A stretch of 64,000 nucleotides of DNA from Manduca sexta (taxonomy: Eukaryota > Arthropoda > Insecta > Lepidoptera > Sphingidae). Positions 61,100 to 64,000 of the stretch are shown one piece after another; position 1 is the first letter of the stretch; the number at the start of each line of letters is the position of its first letter. Under the pieces are notes generated by a model. It did not search any database, was not told the origin of the DNA, and was given only the letters and a program-made list of their open reading frames with translations. Location of the stretch: positions 3,836,391-3,900,390 of the forward strand of contig NC_051118.1 of assembly GCF_014839805.1 (NCBI RefSeq). Reading direction: 5' to 3'. The translations under genes were made by a program, and so were the position numbers.

Positions 61100-61620
61100 G
61101 GGCGCTGTCGGCATCAATAATGACGTCGTAGCGCGGCGCATGGAATTCACGAGTATTTCGCATGTGACACGCCATTTGCCCTTCCATCAATATAATCCAA
61201 TTCCCCTGGCCTATCAGCGCTCATCCACGCCCACATATTTACTACAATGCGACCAGATAGATTGTTGGGATCGATGTTTCTTGGCTCATATCTAGTATTA
61301 TTCACACGCCATAAATTCCGACGACCGCGTTCACTTTTCTAATTAAACGACTTTTCGTCTGTGTCTCTGTGTTTCTGTGGTGTACTCCAGCACGATGCAG
61401 CGCATTCCTTATCGCCTGCGTGCTGCAGCCGTACTGTTGCGCAAATCTTCTTGTTTTAGTCAAAGGCTCCTGCTACTAGGTATTGATCATGAGTCCTACA
61501 CGCTCAGCACTTAGGATCCGTGGAGGATGCGCACGGGGTCGGTCTGTGATGGTGTTCTCATCCGCATCCCGTTGTATCCATCGACGGACAGTGGTCTTCT
61601 GTAAAACAATCAAAACGTGT
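61100..61620 (-). pseudogene. Tc1-like transposase remnant
   Basis: From the top: TVRRWIQRDADENTITDRPR and RAHPPRILSAERV, FAQQYGCSTQAIRNALHRAG (helix-turn-helix), then shifted frames giving GRRNLWRVNNTRYEPRNIDP-like and NMWAWMSADRPGELDYIDGR-like stretches. The order matches the DNA-binding region and start of the DDE core of Tc1-type elements. Multiple frameshifts. Confidence 0.55.
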
Positions 61621-62130
61621 ATTTCGTCGTTGCGCTTTCACAAATCGCTTTGTGTTTTTGAACTACTTTTCAGAAACAACCAAAAACTAGTTAACTTGAG
61701 ATATATTTGTGATCAGTAATTGTTTTATTTGCTCGATAAAATTAATAAAGTATTGACGTACTTTACGAGCATTTTCGTTAATGTAGTACGTATTATAAAC
61801 TTACAGATTTTTTTTTACTGCAAATGACACATAGGGTTAATTGTTTTTGTCATAAATAATCATTATGTATCTGAAGGGCACATAGCTATTTTTAAAGGAT
61901 ACAGAATTCGTATACCTTCTCCAGTTTAATGGCACATAGAGATATAAATAGCCTTATTTAATGAAATAAAATTTTTTATTCAAATTTTTATTTTGTGTTT
62001 AATGAATAAAAATGAAGAATTAAACATGAGAAAATAGAATTTGAATATAAGATAAACAGTAGGTTATTTTAATTAGATATTTATCTGAATGTATGTATGT
62101 GGACTTCGAAAACAAAATCAAATTAATGAG
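61621..62130. other. Spacer, nothing recognised
   Basis: AT-rich, no gene seen. Confidence 0.4.
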
Positions 62131-63926
62131 TTAATTTATCAAAGAAAGGATGGTAATGTACTGATGGTGCATGTACTGCTTAAGGCTTTGTAAGTGGTTA
62201 AATTTACTTGCTTCAATTTTCAATGGACCTTTGTAAAGTTTTTCCGGTTCCACGATACGGGATGTGTTCATTCTTCTTTGTGGCAAAGTGTCCCAGTCAT
62301 CGGAATGGCGTAATTTATATTTCACTTCACCGTTAACATAAAGAAGCCCTCTTATATCTGTTACAGTGGCTTCACCAGTTTTTCTGCCACGTCTTATAGT
62401 AGAAAAATTACCAGGCACTGTCTCGTAAATTTAAAAAAAAGTGAAGTCAAGGTAATTGACAATGTACGGCTGTGTCGGTCTTGCTAGTCTCATGCGACAG
62501 ACGTAGTCCGATGGAGAAAAAATTGGGGCCTTAATTTTTTTTTCTAAAGTCGAATGGACACTGTCTACCTCCATCATAATATGTCCTTTCTCCAGTATTT
62601 GTTGAATAGTAAGTAATTTGATTCCACTAAGATTTGCGAGTGCTGTGCATAATATTTTATTTTTGTTTTGATATGCACATCCATCAGATATCAATATCAC
62701 TTTCTTTTTGCCAATACAATGTTTTTCAATGAAATCTACTATACAGCTAGTTATATTGTTGGCAGTTACTCCCCCTGAACCTTCATGCCAGACATATAAG
62801 TACACATCTTTTGTGTTTTTTACATAAAAAGTGTAATTATGAAGTGCTAATTTCATTTTATAATATTGCTCTGATACAAGACGATTAGGGCATAATAAAA
62901 CGCTTATCCATGCATATCCATGGACAGACTATTACATCATCAGACATTTCCTCTATAGCACCAACTTGAGCAGCACGAGCCTCATCTTTCTTTATCATAT
63001 GAAGTTGATAGATATTTTCAGGAATATTGCCTTGCTTATAAGCAACACAGGTATCACATTGATCTTTACGTGGCTTACGGCTGCTTAAAAATAGATATTT
63101 TCTTTTCGTTTAAAATTTCTACGAACTTCTTTCTCTAAACGGCGTAAGCGTTATTTTCCTGGCACCAAGCCGTTTAAATAGAGTGCATGTAAGTGAAAGA
63201 TTCGAATGAATCTTTAACGTATGTTCTGGTACTATTTGCCCGACAATAATGACTTGGTACTTTGGGTATACCGTCTAACCACTTGTCAACAGATTCAGAC
63301 TTTAGTATTCTGGTTGTAGAATTATTGGAAAGTCTATCAATTCTTCCTAATTTATTACTTTCTCCGCTATCTGCTAAATTAATGTTAGACCGAATCCATA
63401 GCTATAATATGTCTTTCTTTAAATCAAATGTTGCAAGAAAAATTTCTCTACAAACACGGACCTTAATGCCGTTCATGTCAGCCAAATAGCAATCAAATCC
63501 AAAAGATTTTTTTGCACATTGGTAGAAGTTTTTCTTCAACATAATATGTTTCGCGCTTGAATCAATCCATTTATGTAAGATTTTTTTGCTTCCCATGTCA
63601 GTAACTGCCAAAAATATCGAAAGACATCTTGCTGCATTTCTTCATTAATGGTAATAACTTCTATCGGCTTTTTTTTCTGCTCCATGTCCACAAGGCTTTT
63701 CTCTCATTTTTCTAGCAGGTTTAGATACTTCTTCTAATATAATATCCTCGTCAACTCTAGTAATTTGATATCCTGTATAATTCTGCCCTAAAAGCCTTAA
63801 TTGTATATTTTTCTTTCTTTTTCTATTCTCACTCAAACTTATTTCTTCGTCCTGCATAGTATTAGAAATATTTTCCTTTTTGAAGAATGGTTCAAAACAA
63901 CCTGTTTGATCATTCAATTGTAGCAT
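62131..63926 (-). pseudogene. Unclassified insect transposase-like protein, broken
   Basis: From the top: an acidic leader, EKPCGHGAEKK, MLKKNFYQCAKKSFGFDCYL and MNGIKVRVCREIFLATFDLK. Later come LALHNYTFYVKNTKDVYLYV and WHEGSGGVTANNITSCIVDF, KKVILISDGCAYQNKNKILC, EKGHIMMEVDSVHSTLEKKI, YVCRMRLARPTQPYIVNYLD and a C-terminal SDDWDTLPQRRMNTSR part. The ISDGC, EKGHxxMEVDSVHSTxE and YVWHEG motifs recur together in a large uncharacterised protein family of insect genomes with transposase features; I cannot name its superfamily with certainty. Frames break near 63640, 63400 and 62430. The gene continues beyond the window edge. Confidence 0.55.
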
Positions 63927-64000
63927 TATGTTATTACAAACTGGCGTGGTACTAGTGCATGGCTCAGGGATGTTTTCTACCTCTAAGCAAGAATCAATCT

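Overview
The window looks like Lepidoptera: it is AT-rich, has no continuous host gene, and carries two tRNA-derived SINE families of the kind common in moths and butterflies (a GGTTCAAATCC B-box family at 2165 and 29305, and a GGTTCGAATCC family at 42426). Almost every coding stretch is a transposable-element gene, mostly decayed, so this is an accessory, heterochromatin-like or intergenic repeat graveyard. The only candidate host pieces are a splice-site-bounded terminal exon at 465-666 and a small exon-like block inside a direct repeat at 11477 and 25157.

Layout. 0-11 kb: remnants (LINE RNase H, THAP exon of a P-like element, pogo tail) around a hAT element at 4061-7887 with a perfect 8-bp target duplication. 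11.5-25.3 kb: a four-element nest. A LOA/I-group LINE on the minus strand is split by a PIF/Harbinger element (14913-24300, TSD CTA), which is itself hit by a mariner of the maT/DD37D type (15705-17011, intact ORF) and by an ITm element of the DD82E (Sailor) type (21370-24134, intact ORF, 36-bp inverted ends). 25.3-41 kb: fragments of a Harbinger-type Myb/SANT gene, a DD41D mariner, a SINE, Jockey and CR1-like LINEs, Ty3/gypsy, pogo, P element and hAT.

41-59 kb is dominated by minus-strand R1-clade LINEs with an EN-RT-RNase H order. Two of them (53623-57482 and 57599-58720) sit at the same point of neighbouring copies of a 102-bp tandem unit and are flanked by 14-bp duplications of GGGGTTTGAATATT, or of its A variant. 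The 3' ends of several R1-type copies share a two-hairpin architecture: a compound stem next to the poly-A, a purine/pyrimidine-biased spacer, then a second stem. Stem sequences differ between copies while pairing is kept. I regard this structured 3' module together with the repeated target site as the best candidate for something undescribed here.

59-64 kb: broken mariner, Sailor-like and Tc1-like transposases, then an unclassified insect transposase-like gene running off the window end. Only the maT and Sailor ORFs, and the six-exon Myb/SANT gene of the Harbinger element, read as uninterrupted; nearly all others are frameshifted. Family names come from motif recognition by eye, without database searches.
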